From: Rhodospirillaceae bacterium
GTDB taxonomy: Bacteria > Pseudomonadota > Alphaproteobacteria > MPNO01 > UBA2964
Direction: 5' to 3'
Assembly (NCBI GenBank): GCA_002724505.1
Contig: PBOV01000124.1
Location: 1 to 15,460, forward strand
DNA length: 15,460 nt
A program made the position numbers and the translations under genes. Positions 1 to 7,356 of this stretch are shown here, in pieces; position 1 is the stretch's first letter; each line of letters starts with the position of its first letter. The notes under the pieces are model-generated. The model did not search any database. It had not been told where the DNA came from and worked only from the letters and a program-made list of their open reading frames with translations.

Positions 1-212
1 AAAAAACTAACGGAAACACCCTATAGGTCATTAGACATATTTCAAATAAATAATTCTTATACCTTCGATTGATTTTATGAATATATAATTTCTTAAATAA
101 AGAGGGGTATCGTGTTGTCGCCGCGAAGGACCTGTTAAATAAAATTACTATATCAAATTTTATTAGTTTCTAAAAAGAAAACAGTTGTCGAGAGGAGCTG
201 ACCGTAATCTTT
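1..212. other. AT-rich flank, no gene seen
   Basis: This stretch lies downstream of the leftward cupin gene. It is strongly AT-rich and I found no convincing coding region, RNA gene or intrinsic terminator hairpin in it. A GAGGAG-like run near 191-197 is not followed by a usable reading frame. It may be a 3' untranslated region or the spacer to a gene beyond the left edge. Confidence 0.5.
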
Positions 213-812
213 TTATGCTAAATTAAATGGAATTTGTGTTGGTCCCTTGTAGGTTGCAATATGCCCGTTTTTTAGATTGTAACGAAATTGTTTGAACGTC
301 CCTGATTTCTGGCTGCGGACTATAAAACCAATAGTGCGGTGGTCGCCATTTGTTTCTTGGTGAATTTCCCACGGGGGCACCACATCAATATAGCCGGGTG
401 TTACATCAAACTCACCGTTCAACTTTAGTTTGGCCGGGCCTCTCCCTACAGGATTGTCGTCAACACGACTGAAACGCTGGATATGCTCGCCACCGTCGAG
501 CACCCCATAAAGGGTCCAGCTTGGCCCATGATCGTGCACGTTGGTCACAGAATTGGGCCCCTTGACCAGTGCGTTAAAAACAAAGCCGTATTCAGGGTCC
601 TCATAAAAAAGAAGGTTTGATGGAGGGCCATCTCCCTGTTTTGTGTTAGGCCAACTCTTCGATTGTTGAATTAGTGAAGGATTGGCTAATAGGGTTTTTA
701 AGTCCTTTGAAACGCACTGCCATAATTCTGCCTCTTTTTTACCATCTGCAAAATGTCCACGTATTGCGTTGACAAAGTTTTGAAAGGGCTCGGGGAGCGT
801 GTCGGCGGACAT
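213..812 (-). CDS. Cupin protein of the cysteine-dioxygenase type
   Basis: The 199-residue protein is predicted to be a soluble cytoplasmic metal-binding cupin. The key signature is H93-D-H95-G followed by a Trp/Tyr-rich strand and E109-H110, with a second cupin box around P146-P147-W148-E149-I150-H151-Q152. H93, H95 and H151 would form the three-histidine iron site typical of cysteine and 3-mercaptopropionate dioxygenases, which oxidise thiols to sulfinates; length fits that superfamily (about 190-210 residues). The ATG at 810-812 is preceded by AGGAG about nine bases upstream, which supports this start. It is transcribed away from ubiD across a 332-base gap, so the two may share regulatory DNA. 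The thiol substrate cannot be read from the sequence. It is too short for a gentisate dioxygenase, which has two cupin domains and about 350 residues. The gene is secure; the reaction is an inference from the fold. Confidence 0.7.
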   Translation of the reverse strand: MSADTLPEPFQNFVNAIRGHFADGKKEAELWQCVSKDLKTLLANPSLIQQSKSWPNTKQGDGPPSNLLFYEDPEYGFVFNALVKGPNSVTNVHDHGPSWTLYGVLDGGEHIQRFSRVDDNPVGRGPAKLKLNGEFDVTPGYIDVVPPWEIHQETNGDHRTIGFIVRSQKSGTFKQFRYNLKNGHIATYKGPTQIPFNLA

Positions 813-1144
813 GTCTGAAAACTCCTATGGGTAAAAAGAAGCTAAAATGCTTTTTGGGTTTTTGTAACAATGCAAAATAGCCAATAAGCAATAGTTTTAA
901 TAGGTAGAAACAACAGTCTTTGTTCGCAAAATACTAAGGGGTCGAAGTAATTATTAATTAATTAATTAGTTTTTCCATGTTTTGTAGGGGTTTCAGGGTA
1001 TTATTTGAGAATTCCAGGCTTGCTTTTCATAGCCAAGCCACGTAAAAACACCCTCAAATCGGGTGCTCGACTTTTCGTTAAATTTGTATAAAAGATACCA
1101 GATTTCGGATATTAGACGATCACAGAACGGATTAGGAGATAAAA
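813..1144. promoter_or_regulatory. Divergent intergenic region, cupin gene / ubiD
   Basis: This 332-base region separates two divergent genes and must hold both promoters. It contains an ATTA-type AT repeat at about 948-968. Two short inverted repeats follow: GGCTTG-N11-CAAGCC (1017-1039) and CACCC-N7-GGGTG (1049-1065). A TATAAA sequence at 1087-1092 could serve as a -10 element for ubiD, but its only -35-like partner (TCGACT, 1067-1072) is just 14 bases away, so I do not call a promoter. TAGGAG lies just upstream of the ubiD ATG as its ribosome binding site. No small gene is evident. Confidence 0.45.
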
Positions 1145-2734
1145 ATGGCTACTGCCAGAGAACAGCTCAAACCAACGCCAGTAACGGACTCCCTTCGTGA
1201 TCTGCGTTCCACAATCGACTTCCTAAAACAGGAAGGGGACATTATCGAAACCGATACCGAAGTTAATCCTGATCTTGAGATTACTGGTGTCCAAAAGCAT
1301 TTAGATGGCGCTTGCCCGCTTTTGTTCAACAACGTCAAAGGAAAACCTAACCACCGGGCTATCACCAACTTATTTTCCGACCAGGGTGTTATGTGTAAAC
1401 TGTTCGGCGTCAATGGTATGCAGGAAATGACGCTGGCAATTGCTAATGCAATCCGCAACCCACTGCCACCGGTTGTGATTGATTCTAAAGATGCCCCTAG
1501 CCACGAAGAGGTAATTCTTAACCCGGCTGATGTTAATGAGCATATGGTGCCAATTCGCCATACGACATACGAATCAGAATTGACGGTAGGGTCTGGGCAA
1601 CGTCTATTTGCTGGCGAATATTTCGAGGGCGGCACGGATATGGCCTACAACAGAATGAATTTTCGTTGGGGCAATGTCGGGACGTTCCAGATCTCGCCTG
1701 GTTCTCATGGCTGGCAGGTTATGGCGAAGCATTATCGTGATGATGAGCCAATTCCTTTGACTATGAATTTTGGCATCCCCTACGGACCGAACCTTTTGGC
1801 TGGTGCTGGCTTTGATTATGTCATCCTGCCCACCGGTTGCGACGAGCTAGGCGTCGCGGGTCGTTTGATTGGTGAGCCAGTTCGCATGGTTGAAGCAAAG
1901 ACCGTACCAGGTGCTTATGCTTTAGCTGACGCGGAAATTACTCTTGAAGGTTACCTGCATCCGCGCGACCGCAGGTATGAAACAGCTGAATCTGAGGAAG
2001 CAGGGGTTCAGGGTCGTTTCCATTTCCATCCTGAATGGGCTGGCTACATGGGTAAGGCTTATAAAGCACCAACTTTCCATGTCACAGCTGTTACTACGCG
2101 CGCCCGCGAGTCTAAGCCAATTGTTTTTCCGCTTGGCGTTCACACTATGGATTGTCAAAACATCGATACAACGGTGCGCGAAGCCGCCATGTATGAGCTC
2201 TGCGAGCGAATGCAGCCAGGTATTATTCAGGACTGTAACATTCCATATCCTATGACGGATTGGGGTGGAGCAATAATCCAAGTCAAAAAGCGTAGCCAGA
2301 TTGATGAGGGCTGGCAGCGCAACTTCCTGTCGGCGATCCTTAGCTGTTCGCAGGGCTCGCGTTTGGTAATTGCGATGTCTGAAGACACAGACATTTATGA
2401 TATGGATGATGTGATCTGGAACTTGACTACGCGCGTAAACCCACAAACGGATATCTTGAACCCAATCCCCGGTGGACGTGGACAAACTTTTATGCCTGCT
2501 GAACGCATGACGGCAGGTGACCGCGAATGGACAGCTTCCAATACCCAATTTGAAGGCGGGATGGGGATTGATGCTACTGTGCCTTATGGTTACGAGAGCG
2601 ACTTTCTGCGCCCGGTCTATCCAGTTGATCAAGTCTTTCCCGACAAGTTCTTCACTAAAGAACAAATCAGCCATGCTAAATCTTATATGTCTAATAAGGG
2701 GTGGGTGCATTCCTTGGCACGAACTGGTCGATAA
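1145..2734 (+). CDS. UbiD-family prenyl-FMN-dependent (de)carboxylase
   Basis: The 529-residue protein is a full-length member of the UbiD family, which reversibly decarboxylates aromatic or alpha,beta-unsaturated acids using prenylated FMN made by UbiX. The family core is present: R170 in Y-N-R-M aligns with the flavin-contacting Arg (R173 in Aspergillus niger Fdc1, from memory), H188 in S-P-G-S-H-G aligns with a metal-ligand His, and E234 in D-E-L-G-V-A-G with a metal-ligand Glu, followed by the typical G-E-P-V-R motif at 243-247. E297 in H-P-E-W-A-G-Y matches the general acid Glu of the usual E-G-P-F-G-E-x-x-G-Y motif, but the preceding part reads R-F-H-F-H-P, so the first Glu is absent. 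The position equivalent to the metal-ligand Asn is D165. The start is supported by TAGGAG upstream of ATG 1145. The gene appears monocistronic, ending in a terminator. Neighbouring CoA ligases and boxCB suggest an aromatic acid or aryl-CoA substrate, which is inference. Confidence 0.88.
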   Translation: MATAREQLKPTPVTDSLRDLRSTIDFLKQEGDIIETDTEVNPDLEITGVQKHLDGACPLLFNNVKGKPNHRAITNLFSDQGVMCKLFGVNGMQEMTLAIANAIRNPLPPVVIDSKDAPSHEEVILNPADVNEHMVPIRHTTYESELTVGSGQRLFAGEYFEGGTDMAYNRMNFRWGNVGTFQISPGSHGWQVMAKHYRDDEPIPLTMNFGIPYGPNLLAGAGFDYVILPTGCDELGVAGRLIGEPVRMVEAKTVPGAYALADAEITLEGYLHPRDRRYETAESEEAGVQGRFHFHPEWAGYMGKAYKAPTFHVTAVTTRARESKPIVFPLGVHTMDCQNIDTTVREAAMYELCERMQPGIIQDCNIPYPMTDWGGAIIQVKKRSQIDEGWQRNFLSAILSCSQGSRLVIAMSEDTDIYDMDDVIWNLTTRVNPQTDILNPIPGGRGQTFMPAERMTAGDREWTASNTQFEGGMGIDATVPYGYESDFLRPVYPVDQVFPDKFFTKEQISHAKSYMSNKGWVHSLARTGR

Positions 2735-2757
2735 ATCGAAGGATTAATTCTAAAAAT

Positions 2758-2785
2758 AGGGCGGCTTATTGAGCCGCCCTTTTTG
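2758..2785 (+). terminator. Intrinsic terminator after ubiD
   Basis: A perfect 9-bp GC-rich stem (AGGGCGGCT at 2758-2766 pairing with AGCCGCCCT at 2772-2780) with the five-base loop TATTG is followed by a run of five T (2780-2784). It lies 23 bases past the ubiD stop and should separate ubiD transcription from the Rieske oxygenase gene. Confidence 0.93.
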
Positions 2786-2804
2786 TATCTATAGTATAAA
2801 TACG

Positions 2805-2834
2805 TTGCCACCTTTCTTACGCTATCGCCATTAT
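2805..2834 (+). promoter_or_regulatory. Candidate sigma-70 promoter of the Rieske gene
   Basis: TTGCCA (2805-2810, five of six to the -35 consensus) and CATTAT (2829-2834, four of six to the -10 consensus) are separated by 18 bases. The pair lies just past the ubiD terminator and about 75 bases before the Rieske ATG, where a new transcription start is expected. The assignment rests on motif match and position only. Confidence 0.4.
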
Positions 2835-2843
2835 CTATGGCGA
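2825..2843. promoter_or_regulatory. Operator-like palindrome over the Rieske promoter
   Basis: A perfect 7-bp inverted repeat, TCGCCAT-N5-ATGGCGA, overlaps and extends past the candidate -10 element at 2829-2834. A protein bound here would block RNA polymerase, so the arrangement suggests a repressor operator. There is no T-run after it, so it is not a terminator. No regulator gene is present in the window to pair with it. Confidence 0.45.
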
Positions 2844-2897
2844 GTAAATTTTGCGTCTGCAGAGGGGATGAGAAGAGGAGTGGAGATTTTTTGAATT

Positions 2898-2901
2898 GGA
2901 G
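2898..2901 (+). promoter_or_regulatory. Ribosome binding site choosing the Rieske start
   Basis: GGAG sits six bases before ATG 2908. A TTG at 2896 in the same frame would add four residues (M-E-S-V) and has GGAG at 2882-2885, ten bases upstream. The ATG is preferred because related VanA-type proteins start with a sequence like M-Y-L-K-N-A-W. Confidence 0.55.
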
Positions 2902-2907
2902 AGCGTT

Positions 2908-3921
2908 ATGTACTTAAAGAATGCCTGGTATGTAGCCGGATGGGAAAACCACCTCGATGGGGGGCTGTTGGCTCGTACAATTTGTGAGGAACCCATCGTT
3001 TTTTTTCGCGGTGAAGATGGAAAAATTGGCGCATTGGAAGACCGCTGCTGTCATCGTAGCGCCCCGCTCTCCGTTGGCCGGTTAAAGGGTAATGAAGTTG
3101 AATGTGGCTATCATGGACTGCGTTTTGACAGGACTGGTCAATGTACGGCAATTCCAACCCAGGAACTTGTGCCCCCGAGCGCGTGTGTGCGTTCCTATCC
3201 TGTGATACTAAAGAATCGTTGGATTTGGGTTTGGATGGGAGATGCAGCTAAAGCGGATGAGAGCCAAATCCCTGATTATTTTTTCCTTGAAAATAATGCC
3301 TGGGCGAATATCGACGGTTACTTCTATGTGGAGTGTAACTATCAATCCTACATTGATATTCAGCTAGATCAGACCCACTCGCCGTATGTGCACCCGGATA
3401 CGCTTGGTAATGCTGCAAAGCTTCGCGTAAAACCCAGCGTCAAACGCGAACCTCGCGCACTAAAATGTGAACGATTATTTCCTAACGATGATCCCCCGCC
3501 CCTTTGGGCTAAGGCTGCAAACATCAAAGGCAAGGGCGATAGCTGGAACCGCTGGATATATACGCCACCGGCAACCATCATGTTTGACGTTGGCGCGGCG
3601 CAAGCGAACACCGGAGCATTTGAAGGGAATCTTGAACACGGCATCACGGTGCATAATGCTCACGGCATTACTCCAGAGACCGGGACAACTACGCACCATT
3701 TTTGGTCAAACGCGCGGGATTTTGGGCTTGATGACCCTGAAACCGAAGAACAGTTAAGTGTTATCCGGAGAGTATTTCGCGAAGATGTAACAATCTGTGA
3801 GGCGGTACAGAGGCGGGTATCGCAATTCCCAGACGCACATCAGATTGATGTCGCAATGGACTATCCGACGTTACAAGCCCGCAATATGTTGGCTCGTTTA
3901 ATTAAAGAAGAGAGAGAATAG
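2908..3921 (+). CDS. Rieske non-heme iron oxygenase, VanA-like
   Basis: This 337-residue protein has the architecture of the oxygenase subunit of vanillate O-demethylase-type Rieske enzymes: an N-terminal [2Fe-2S] domain and a C-terminal mononuclear iron domain. The Rieske ligands are C47-x-H49 and C66-x2-H69. The catalytic iron ligands are H157 and H162 in D154-Q-T-H-S-P-Y-V-H, with D293 (R-E-D-V-T-I-C-E) as the likely third ligand; D154 is the bridging Asp that passes electrons between subunits in this family. Such enzymes demethylate or hydroxylate aromatic acids using electrons from a separate ferredoxin-reductase (VanB type). No reductase gene adjoins it, so it must use a partner encoded elsewhere. 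It has its own candidate promoter and converges on the ligase gene to its right with 55 bases between stop codons. The class is certain; vanillate as the substrate is not. Other options are a carbazole/phthalate-like oxygenase or demethylation of another methoxybenzoate. Confidence 0.87.
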   Translation: MYLKNAWYVAGWENHLDGGLLARTICEEPIVFFRGEDGKIGALEDRCCHRSAPLSVGRLKGNEVECGYHGLRFDRTGQCTAIPTQELVPPSACVRSYPVILKNRWIWVWMGDAAKADESQIPDYFFLENNAWANIDGYFYVECNYQSYIDIQLDQTHSPYVHPDTLGNAAKLRVKPSVKREPRALKCERLFPNDDPPPLWAKAANIKGKGDSWNRWIYTPPATIMFDVGAAQANTGAFEGNLEHGITVHNAHGITPETGTTTHHFWSNARDFGLDDPETEEQLSVIRRVFREDVTICEAVQRRVSQFPDAHQIDVAMDYPTLQARNMLARLIKEERE

Positions 3922-3976
3922 CGCGGTCTAATTGGAATTTAAGTTTCACCCCGTTCAGCCCCTTCTTGCACGAATA

Positions 3977-5533
3977 CTATGGCGTCGCTGCCTGGGTCTT
4001 TTTCCATTCTAAAATTAGCGCTCTGCGGTCTAATTTACCTCGTTCATTCTTAGGCAATTCTTTTACAAAAAAGACCCTTTTGGGGGTTTTGAATGGCGCC
4101 AATAACTCGCCGCAATGTTTGATGATAGAACTTTCTGAGAGTTCGCTGCCTTCACGACGGACGACATAACAAATAACTTCTTCACCGTAGATTTCATCGG
4201 GTATGCCGCAGGCCGCTGCATCTACGACATCGGCATGGCGGGACAAAATATTATCTATTTCAACGGGCGAGATATTGACGCCGCCGCGAATTATTAGATC
4301 CTTTAACCGTCCAACAATAGTTAGATGACCGTCCTCATCAATCTGGCCAAGGTCACCGGTCCGATGTTCCAGAGGCAGTTTCTCAATTTGGCCATTAGGG
4401 TGCAGATAACCCCATGATTTTTGTTGTCCAGATACTACGATCTGGCCGTTCTGCCCATTAGGAACCTCGTTATCATCTGCGTCGAGCAGGCGAACATTCT
4501 GATATTTTAACGGGAACCCAATAGTGCCAATCTTACGGTTAATGCCGCGATGACTAGACATAAGACCCCCTTCAGAACAACCTGCAGACTGACAGATGCG
4601 GATACCATACTGTTCCTCAAATTTAGCCCAATTCTCTGCTAGCATCGGCGCAGACGAAGTCATCAAGAACCGGAGATGTGGCATCTCCTTTCCGTGAACC
4701 TCGACGGGTCTATTTAGAAACATGTTGAGGATCGTGGGTACGACGACGCCAATGGTCGCGTGGTATTTTTTTATCCAATCGAAGTAACTACCACGTGAGA
4801 ATTTCTTTGCCATATAAACGGTTGCGCCGCGGGCTAAGGGTCCTCCGAGGCTCATATTTTGTGAAGAGAGCCAGGTATATGAACGACAATCAACGACGCG
4901 ACTGGTTTCGTTGAGTTCTACGCAATCAGCAGTGGCATCATAATTTGGCCATACGGCAGAATGAGTTTGCATAACCCCTTTGGGCTTGGTCTCTGTTCCT
5001 GAGGTGTAAAAGATTACAGCAATATCATTGGGTCCACAGACTTCAACTATGTCGTCGTCGGCAGGATAGTTCGACACAACGTCGAAAAACCCAGTTGATT
5101 GGCCGACCTCATTCCAAATCCCAAGTGGGATCCACTCTGACGTCATATTGGGATTGCGCAGCTTTTCCAAGCCAAGCCCTTCTTGAACCAAAACGATTGC
5201 TGGATCGACGGCCTGCAGTATTTCTCCGATGTGCGAAGTGTTCATCTCGATATTGGCGGTGGCAATAGTAGCGCCGTAGCGTTGCACACCGAGAAACACT
5301 GCTATGAATTCGATAGAGTTTTCCGAAAGCATTAAGACGCGGTCATTTGCCTTCAATCCTCGGGCAGCAAAGAGGTGCGCCATGCGGTTGCTTAGCTGAT
5401 ATAGTGCATCAAAGCTCAGCACTTTCTCGTCCTGATCTATGGAAACCATATATGGCTTGTCGCCGAACTTGGCTGCTTGTTCAGCTAGCACTGTCCGCAC
5501 CGATTTATATCTTGTTGTTTGTGTTCCCTGCAT
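3977..5533 (-). CDS. AMP-forming acyl/aryl-CoA ligase (paralog 1)
   Basis: The 518-residue protein belongs to the ANL superfamily of adenylate-forming enzymes, which activate a carboxylic acid with ATP and join it to CoA. The phosphate-binding loop Y-T-S-G-T-E-T-K-P-K-G is at 176-186. The hinge region H-R-T-G-D-L-G, followed by G-R-L-K-D-L-I-I-R-G-G, is intact, and the C-terminal catalytic lysine is K500 in E-R-G-K-L-D-R. It is complete and of normal length. It closely resembles the next gene upstream on the same strand, sharing blocks such as M-F-L-N-R-P, P-H-L-R-F and D-L-I-I-R-G-G-V-N-I-S-P, so the pair arose by duplication. A 43-base gap separates them, consistent with one operon. The ATG at 5533 is preceded by a run of seven T and no clear Shine-Dalgarno sequence. 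Substrate is unknown; it lacks the hallmark motif of benzoate-CoA ligase found in the gene at 11919, so another aromatic or aliphatic acid is likely. Confidence 0.85.
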   Translation of the reverse strand: MQGTQTTRYKSVRTVLAEQAAKFGDKPYMVSIDQDEKVLSFDALYQLSNRMAHLFAARGLKANDRVLMLSENSIEFIAVFLGVQRYGATIATANIEMNTSHIGEILQAVDPAIVLVQEGLGLEKLRNPNMTSEWIPLGIWNEVGQSTGFFDVVSNYPADDDIVEVCGPNDIAVIFYTSGTETKPKGVMQTHSAVWPNYDATADCVELNETSRVVDCRSYTWLSSQNMSLGGPLARGATVYMAKKFSRGSYFDWIKKYHATIGVVVPTILNMFLNRPVEVHGKEMPHLRFLMTSSAPMLAENWAKFEEQYGIRICQSAGCSEGGLMSSHRGINRKIGTIGFPLKYQNVRLLDADDNEVPNGQNGQIVVSGQQKSWGYLHPNGQIEKLPLEHRTGDLGQIDEDGHLTIVGRLKDLIIRGGVNISPVEIDNILSRHADVVDAAACGIPDEIYGEEVICYVVRREGSELSESSIIKHCGELLAPFKTPKRVFFVKELPKNERGKLDRRALILEWKKTQAATP

Positions 5534-5576
5534 AAAAAAACTTTATCACGCTGAGCGGGAGCGATACAAATCCGGG

Positions 5577-7163
5577 TTAGGTGCTACCGAACTCCTTTTG
5601 CCACTCTTCCTGGAGAAGTAGGCGGTTCATTTTGCCGCGTTCTGTTTTGGGAAGTTCGGCTTGCACGATTATTTGTTTGGGCATTCGAAATTCCGGTAGC
5701 TTGTCGCTGCAATGTTCAAATATGTCTTTCGGAACGAGACTCAGATTAGGTTTTGGCGCAACATAACAGACCACTTCCTCTCCATATATCCTGTCAGGCA
5801 CACCGATGGTCGCCGCCTCGGCGACGGAAGGAATTTGTAAAAGAATATTGTCGACTTCAGCTGGCGAAATATTTACGCCTCCGCGAATTATGAGGTCCTT
5901 GGCGCGACCTGTGACCTGGATGCAGCCATCTTCATGCATGACGCCGAGGTCGCCTGTACGAAGTCGGTCCACGGCATGGATGTTTTCATTGCCGTTTTCG
6001 TCGAGATAGCGGTAGGCGTTGTTATTGAAGCCACCAAGTTCAATTTCGCCGATTTCTCCTGGGGGCACGCCAACACCGTCACCATCAACAATAGTGAGTT
6101 TGTGATAGGCGAGCGGTTTTCCTACTGTTCCAAACTTCCGGGTGAATTCATTGGAAACAGCAATCCAGCCAATTTCGCTGCATCCATATCCCTGTGCTAC
6201 CGGGACACCATACTTTTCTTCAAACTGTTTCCATGTCTCCGGTAGGAGCGGTGCAGAAGACGACGTCATAAACCGAAGGTGCGGAATGCTGTCGTGATGG
6301 ATATCGATAGGCCTATTTAGAAACATTGCTAACCCTGTAGGGTTGCAGACGCCAATGGTAACTTTATGCTCTTTTATCCACTCGAAATACTGACTTTGGG
6401 AGAATTTGCGGGCGAGAATGATTGTAGCACCTTTGGAGAGGGGGCTGAGGCCGCTAAGCACCTGTGCTGAGATCCAATTAAAGGCACGAAATTCTAGAAT
6501 GCGATCGTTTTCAGTCAGCGCCAGACCTTCAGCGGTTGGCGGTGTATTCTCGATGAGCTCGCGGAACGAAACAATGCAGCCTTTTGGTGCGGAGGCGGTG
6601 CCGGATGTGTAATAAATAGAGGCGTCATCTTCCCAATGGCTAATGGGCTCGACGGGGCTTGCAGGGTATTTTTCTATTTCGCCATAAAACCCAGTGCTGC
6701 TTTCGGGTTGCCAGGTCCCAAGTTTAATCCAATCACCTGGTGTCTTGATACGCAACGTTGCGGAGTCAATTCTGTCCTCAGAATCTTCAAAAAGGGTCAG
6801 CTTGGGCTGCAGAGCATTCAAAATTTGTTCAAAATAAACGGCGTTCATTTCCACATGGATAGTACAAACCGTAACCCCATAAGCCATGCTTCCAATGTAA
6901 ACGCAGAGGTGTTCAATCGAATTATTAGACAGCATGGCAACGCGATCATTTGGACCGATTCCTTTGGATTGCAAATAGTTGGCCATTTGATCGCAGACCG
7001 ATTTAAACTGACTAAAGGTAATAGCTTTTTTTTGGTCAATGCTTTGTATAAAAACTTTGTTCGGATGTTTTTCGGCGTTTGCCGCAATCCAGTCCCGCAG
7101 ATTAGTTTCGTGCGCGCCTTTGTTATTTCTTGTACCCTTAGAGGTTACGGTGTCGGTATCCAT
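5577..7163 (-). CDS. AMP-forming acyl/aryl-CoA ligase (paralog 2)
   Basis: From ATG 7163 the protein has 528 residues. It is a complete ANL-superfamily CoA ligase: phosphate-binding loop Y-Y-T-S-G-T-A-S-A-P-K-G ending near residue 195, hinge L-R-T-G-D-L-G, then G-R-A-K-D-L-I-I-R-G-G-V-N-I-S-P, and catalytic lysine K511 in E-R-G-K-M-N-R. It is the first gene of a leftward pair with its paralog and is divergent from boxC. A TTG at 7220 would add 19 residues; I chose ATG 7163 because the paralog aligns without that extension, although neither start has a strong Shine-Dalgarno sequence. A good promoter match (7271-7299) with an operator-like palindrome lies upstream, implying joint control with boxCB. 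Activation of an aromatic acid that feeds benzoyl-CoA chemistry is the simplest inference; a role in chain-shortening of phenylalkanoates or fatty acids is an alternative. Confidence 0.84.
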   Translation of the reverse strand: MDTDTVTSKGTRNNKGAHETNLRDWIAANAEKHPNKVFIQSIDQKKAITFSQFKSVCDQMANYLQSKGIGPNDRVAMLSNNSIEHLCVYIGSMAYGVTVCTIHVEMNAVYFEQILNALQPKLTLFEDSEDRIDSATLRIKTPGDWIKLGTWQPESSTGFYGEIEKYPASPVEPISHWEDDASIYYTSGTASAPKGCIVSFRELIENTPPTAEGLALTENDRILEFRAFNWISAQVLSGLSPLSKGATIILARKFSQSQYFEWIKEHKVTIGVCNPTGLAMFLNRPIDIHHDSIPHLRFMTSSSAPLLPETWKQFEEKYGVPVAQGYGCSEIGWIAVSNEFTRKFGTVGKPLAYHKLTIVDGDGVGVPPGEIGEIELGGFNNNAYRYLDENGNENIHAVDRLRTGDLGVMHEDGCIQVTGRAKDLIIRGGVNISPAEVDNILLQIPSVAEAATIGVPDRIYGEEVVCYVAPKPNLSLVPKDIFEHCSDKLPEFRMPKQIIVQAELPKTERGKMNRLLLQEEWQKEFGST

Positions 7164-7270
7164 TCTTATTTTGGTCCGTAAGTCGATAAATTGCCGCCCT
7201 GGAACCGGTATTTGAAACAATATTTTGGTTAGATAATACCGTTATTGACGGGGCCAAACCTGTTGCTATA

Positions 7271-7299
7271 TATATACGTGACTAGTCAACAATTAGCAA
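7271..7299 (-). promoter_or_regulatory. Candidate sigma-70 promoter of the ligase pair
   Basis: Read on the minus strand, TTGCTA (7294-7299) and TATATA (7271-7276) are separated by exactly 17 bases. The spacer contains the perfect palindrome TGACTAGTCA. Transcription would start near 7264, about 100 bases before the ligase ATG. This is a motif-based call. Confidence 0.5.
7279..7288. promoter_or_regulatory. Operator-like palindrome 1
   Basis: TGACTAGTCA is a perfect 10-bp palindrome located between the -35 and -10 elements of the leftward ligase promoter. Its core GACTAGTC recurs at 7358-7365. The form and position resemble operators of TetR-family repressors that control acyl-CoA or aromatic catabolism, but the cognate regulator is not in the window. 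Confidence 0.5.
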
Positions 7300-7356
7300 T
7301 CGAAGTTTTTTTAGGATAGGAAAACAGGGATTAAGCACTATATTAGTAAAAAAAAA

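Noticed and set aside
948..968. ATTA tandem tract considered as a mobile-element scar or origin repeat
   Set aside because: It is a short simple AT repeat without flanking duplications, DnaA boxes or linked genes.
1132..1635. Long minus-strand open frame opposite the start of ubiD
   Set aside because: It is a shadow of a clear ubiD coding region, has no recognisable motif and no ribosome binding site.
1922..2710. 262-codon minus-strand open frame opposite the end of ubiD
   Set aside because: The sense strand encodes well-conserved UbiD sequence across the whole span; the antisense product has no family features.
3923..4035. 11-bp direct repeat GCGGTCTAATT at 3923-3933 and 4025-4035, the second inside the ligase gene
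   Set aside because: By rough counting, many 11-bp repeats are expected by chance in 15 kb, and there is no longer flanking similarity or target-site pattern.
5534..5576. Short CGCT/AGCG hairpin followed by seven T between the two ligases, as a terminator
   Set aside because: The stem is only 4 bp and separated from the T-run, so it is unlikely to terminate; the two genes probably share a transcript.
6636..7181. 181-codon plus-strand open frame opposite the second CoA ligase
   Set aside because: The opposite strand encodes the N-terminal part of a well-conserved ligase; the frame is a by-product of its codon use.
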